Of a DNA stretch of 64,000 nucleotides, positions 62,388 through 64,000 are shown one piece after another. The translations under genes were made by a program, and so were the position numbers. The stretch spans positions 620,001-684,000 of the forward strand of contig NZ_JAEQNA010000001.1 in assembly GCF_016722895.1 (NCBI RefSeq). The letters run 5' to 3'. Numbering within the stretch: position 1 is the stretch's first letter; each line of letters starts with the position of its first letter. The DNA is from Ramlibacter aurantiacus (GTDB taxonomy: Bacteria; Pseudomonadota; Gammaproteobacteria; Burkholderiales; Burkholderiaceae_C). Below the pieces are notes generated by a model that was not told the origin of the DNA, ran no database searches, and was given only the letters and a program-made list of their open reading frames with translations.

Positions 62388-63091
62388 CGCGCCACCCCTT
62401 CCTGCGCGGTGCCGGGCCTGCTCGCCATCCACTGGGCGAAGGCCTGCGGCTCCATCGCATGCACCACCATCTTCATGTGGGCGTGCCCCACGCCGCAATA
62501 CTCGGCGCATTGGCCCAGGAACTCGCCGGCCTGGTCGGCCCGCAGCCTCACCACCTGCACGCGCCCGGGCAGCGCATCGAGCTTGCCCCCGAGCCGCGGC
62601 ACCCAGAACGAATGGATCACGTCGTCGCTGGTCACGTGCAGGTGCACCGTGCGCCCCACCGGCAGCCGCAACTCGTCGCGCAGCCGCAACCCGGTGTCGG
62701 GGTAGTGAAGATCCCACTGGAACTGCCGCGCGCGCACGTCGATGCGCAGGGGCGGCTCGCCGCCATCGGGATCCGGCAGGGGCAACTGGTGCAGGCCCGC
62801 GGGCGCGCCGAACACCACCAGCGCGACCACCGCCACGCCCGGCAGCACCAGGCCGCCGCCCACCAGCCAGCGCAGGCCGCTGCGGCGGGCCTGCTCGTGG
62901 GAGTGGCCACGGCGCGAACGCATGGCCACCAGCCAGAGCACGACCACCCCCAGCAGCACCAGCGTGGCCACGCCGAGCATCCACCACCACACGACGGCGA
63001 TGGCGTGGGCCGAGGGACCTGCCGGGTCCAGCGTCGACAGCGGTCCGGCGCAGCCCGCGAGCAGCCACACGGCCGGCGGCGCGATACCCAT
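62384..63091 (-). CDS. ctaC: Cytochrome c oxidase subunit II (CtaC), lipoprotein
   Basis: The 235-aa protein has a lipoprotein signal (PAVWLLAGC, Cys at about residue 15) and two membrane spans (about 30-55 and 70-92). A C-terminal cupredoxin domain holds the CuA site CAEYCGVGHAHMKM and the aromatic patch FQWDLHYPDTG. It lacks the cytochrome c domain of caa3 oxidases. It is the first gene of the leftward operon, followed by the ctaD-ctaE fusion. A divergent DUF2231 gene starts 9 bases away, so the two promoters must overlap or lie inside coding sequence. Confidence 0.9.
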   Translation of the reverse strand: MGIAPPAVWLLAGCAGPLSTLDPAGPSAHAIAVVWWWMLGVATLVLLGVVVLWLVAMRSRRGHSHEQARRSGLRWLVGGGLVLPGVAVVALVVFGAPAGLHQLPLPDPDGGEPPLRIDVRARQFQWDLHYPDTGLRLRDELRLPVGRTVHLHVTSDDVIHSFWVPRLGGKLDALPGRVQVVRLRADQAGEFLGQCAEYCGVGHAHMKMVVHAMEPQAFAQWMASRPGTAQEGVAR

Positions 63092-63100
63092 AATGGGCCG

Positions 63101-63565
63101 ATGCCACCATCGCCCGAGCCCATCCTGAGCCGAGCGGCCGTCGCCGGCCACCCCTTGCATCCGATGATGATCCACTTCCCGGTGGCCTCGCTGGTGGCCC
63201 TGGTGCCGGTGGACGTGGCCTATCTCATGGGCGGTGATCCGTTCTGGGCCCGCGCTGGCCTGTGGCTGGCCGGTGTCGGCGCGGTGGGCGGCTGGATCGC
63301 CAGCCTGGCGGGCCTGGTGGACCTGTTGACGGTTCGCCGCGTGCGTCGCCTCGTCACGGCCTGGGGCCATGCCCTGCTGGCGGTGATGATGCTGTCGCTG
63401 GCCAGCATGAACTGGCTGGTGCGCGTGGGCAGCGACCTCGGCTCGCTGGTGATGCCCTGGGGCATCGGCCTGTCGCTGCTCACCGGCGGTTTCATCGCGC
63501 TGGCGGCCTACCTGGGCGGGCGACTGGTCTACGAGCACGCGGTGGGCGTGGACACGACCGACTAG
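63101..63565 (+). CDS. DUF2231 family membrane protein
   Basis: The 154-aa protein has four hydrophobic spans. It shows the DUF2231 start AVAGHPLHPMMIHFPVASLVALVPVDVAYL, then AGLWLAGVGAVGGWIASLAGLVDLL, ALLAVMMLSLASMNWL and a C-terminal GFIALAAYLGGRLVYEHAVGVD. The HP-x-HP-x-x-x-H-FP His residues may bind heme or metal. Such proteins are often near cytochrome or redox genes. It is divergent from ctaC. Biochemical role unknown. Confidence 0.85.
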   Translation: MPPSPEPILSRAAVAGHPLHPMMIHFPVASLVALVPVDVAYLMGGDPFWARAGLWLAGVGAVGGWIASLAGLVDLLTVRRVRRLVTAWGHALLAVMMLSLASMNWLVRVGSDLGSLVMPWGIGLSLLTGGFIALAAYLGGRLVYEHAVGVDTTD

Positions 63566-63630
63566 TTTCCCCGCCGAAGCGGTTTGGGCGGGTGTCTCTC
63601 CCGCCGCCGCGCAGCGGCAGGCCCTTCCAG

Positions 63631-63710
63631 CGGCCACCGCGGAACCGGCTTTGCCGGGCCGCTGGTGGCGCCCCTCGAGGGGAGGCGCCGAAGGCGCGTC
63701 GGGGTGGTTC
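63631..63710. repeat. Intergenic element of three adjacent hairpins
   Basis: Three short stems follow each other: CCGGC-ttt-GCCGG (63645-63657), CCCCTCGAGGGG (63671-63682) and GCGCC-gaa-GGCGC (63685-63697). GGGGTGGTTC follows. From memory this resembles a short repetitive intergenic sequence common in Comamonadaceae genomes, ending in a similar GGGTGGTTC. Only one copy is in this window, so its repeat nature is an inference. Confidence 0.5.
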
Positions 63711-63713
63711 ATG

Positions 63714-64000
63714 TCAGAACGGCTTGGCCAGCACCAGCCAGGCGATCACGCCCAGCCACAGCACCGACGCGGCCGCGACGCATCCGCTGACCACGCGCAC
63801 CCCGCGCGAAGCCGTCCCCTCGGCGCCCGCCTGCCGCTCGGTGCGCAGGACCAGCATGCCGCACACGCCATGGCCCAGCACCAGCAGGCCGACCACGGCG
63901 AGCTTGGCGATCAGCCATGGCGCCACCGGCCCCTGCAGCAGGAAGATCGTCGTGCCGGAGGCGATCGCCACCAGCGCGGCCGGCGTGGCCATGAGGGTGA
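63714..64000 (-). CDS. CopD/HemJ-like membrane protein, 5' part cut by the window end
   Basis: The visible 95 codons encode three hydrophobic spans: TPAALVAIASGTTIFLL, PWLIAKLAVVGLLVLGHGVCGMLV and VVSGCVAAASVLWLGVIAWLVLAKPF. No stop lies between the in-frame ATG at 63992 and the edge, and that ATG lies in the middle of a helix. The true start is therefore beyond 64000. The pattern W-L-I-A-K-L..L..GH fits the C-terminal half of CopD or HemJ-type proteins. A role in copper resistance or heme metabolism would suit the neighbouring oxidase genes (inference). Confidence 0.7.
   Translation of the reverse strand, partial: TLMATPAALVAIASGTTIFLLQGPVAPWLIAKLAVVGLLVLGHGVCGMLVLRTERQAGAEGTASRGVRVVSGCVAAASVLWLGVIAWLVLAKPF

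Noticed and set aside
59337..62705. 1122-codon open frame on the + strand opposite the cytochrome oxidase genes
   Set aside because: It is rich in His, Gln, Arg and Gly without any family motif. It is the antisense shadow of the ctaD-ctaE gene in GC-rich DNA.

Overview
The window is GC-rich chromosomal DNA with dense, operon-packed genes. GTG and TTG starts are frequent, and stop/start overlaps (ATGA, GTGA, TTGA) recur throughout. Two lone Bug/TctC-type receptors, the IclR, GntR-FCD and MarR regulators and the style of the catabolic islands point to a beta-proteobacterium of the Burkholderiales. Comamonadaceae such as Ramlibacter or Variovorax are the best guess; this is inference, since there is no rRNA or marker gene here. 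I see no tRNA, rRNA, CRISPR array, insertion sequence or phage gene. No stretch longer than 300 bases lacks a gene.

Layout. (1) 1-5 kb: the edge of an unknown gene, an FMN 2-hydroxy-acid oxidase with a divergent IclR regulator, and three small genes (membrane protein, VOC protein, GFA/CENP-V protein). (2) 3.8-11.2 kb: a complete ketocarotenoid cluster in two divergent operons, crtE-crtZ-crtW leftward and crtX-crtY-crtI-crtB rightward. It predicts lycopene to beta-carotene to zeaxanthin/astaxanthin-type xanthophylls and their glycosides. The 281-base gap between the operons carries two near-identical palindromes that look like regulator sites. (3) 11.4-16 kb: oxidative-stress genes (large-subunit catalase with a C-terminal DJ-1-like domain, a hemerythrin-like protein, a small helical protein) and a YegD-like Hsp70 relative. 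(4) 16-17.3 kb: an exported PQQ-type sugar dehydrogenase.

(5) 17.5-37.8 kb: a large divergent catabolic island and the most interesting part of the window. Leftward lie a GntR-FCD regulator, an SMP-30 lactonase-like protein, an unusual SDR without the catalytic Tyr, and a DASS di/tricarboxylate transporter. Rightward lie eleven tightly spaced genes: isocitrate lyase/PEP-mutase family protein, fused double acyl-CoA dehydrogenase, ADP-forming acyl-CoA synthetase, two TauD-like dioxygenases, class III CoA-transferase, MmgE/PrpD, TctC receptor, HpcH/HpaI aldolase, citryl-CoA-lyase-like protein, and hydantoinase/oxoprolinase subunits A and B. I infer an undescribed pathway for an organic acid that is activated to a CoA thioester, desaturated, hydrated and cleaved by lyases. 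The substrate cannot be named from sequence.

(6) 37.9-49 kb: small unknown protein, Pat-like acetyltransferase, canonical SDR, TauE/SafE permease, alpha/beta hydrolase, catalase-peroxidase katG, two hybrid histidine kinases and a trypsin-like protease. (7) 49-58.5 kb: a second catabolic island with a metal-site-poor M24 protein, a Rieske oxygenase and a divergent TctC receptor around a MarR-type palindrome, a MarR regulator, and an operon of enolase-superfamily protein, YdiJ-like FAD/Fe-S oxidoreductase and PPC-domain protein. (8) 58.5-64 kb: a class-I glutamine-amidotransferase-like hydrolase, a terminal oxidase (ctaC, a ctaD-ctaE fusion, small membrane protein), a DUF2231 membrane protein, an intergenic element of three hairpins, and a CopD/HemJ-like membrane protein cut by the window end.
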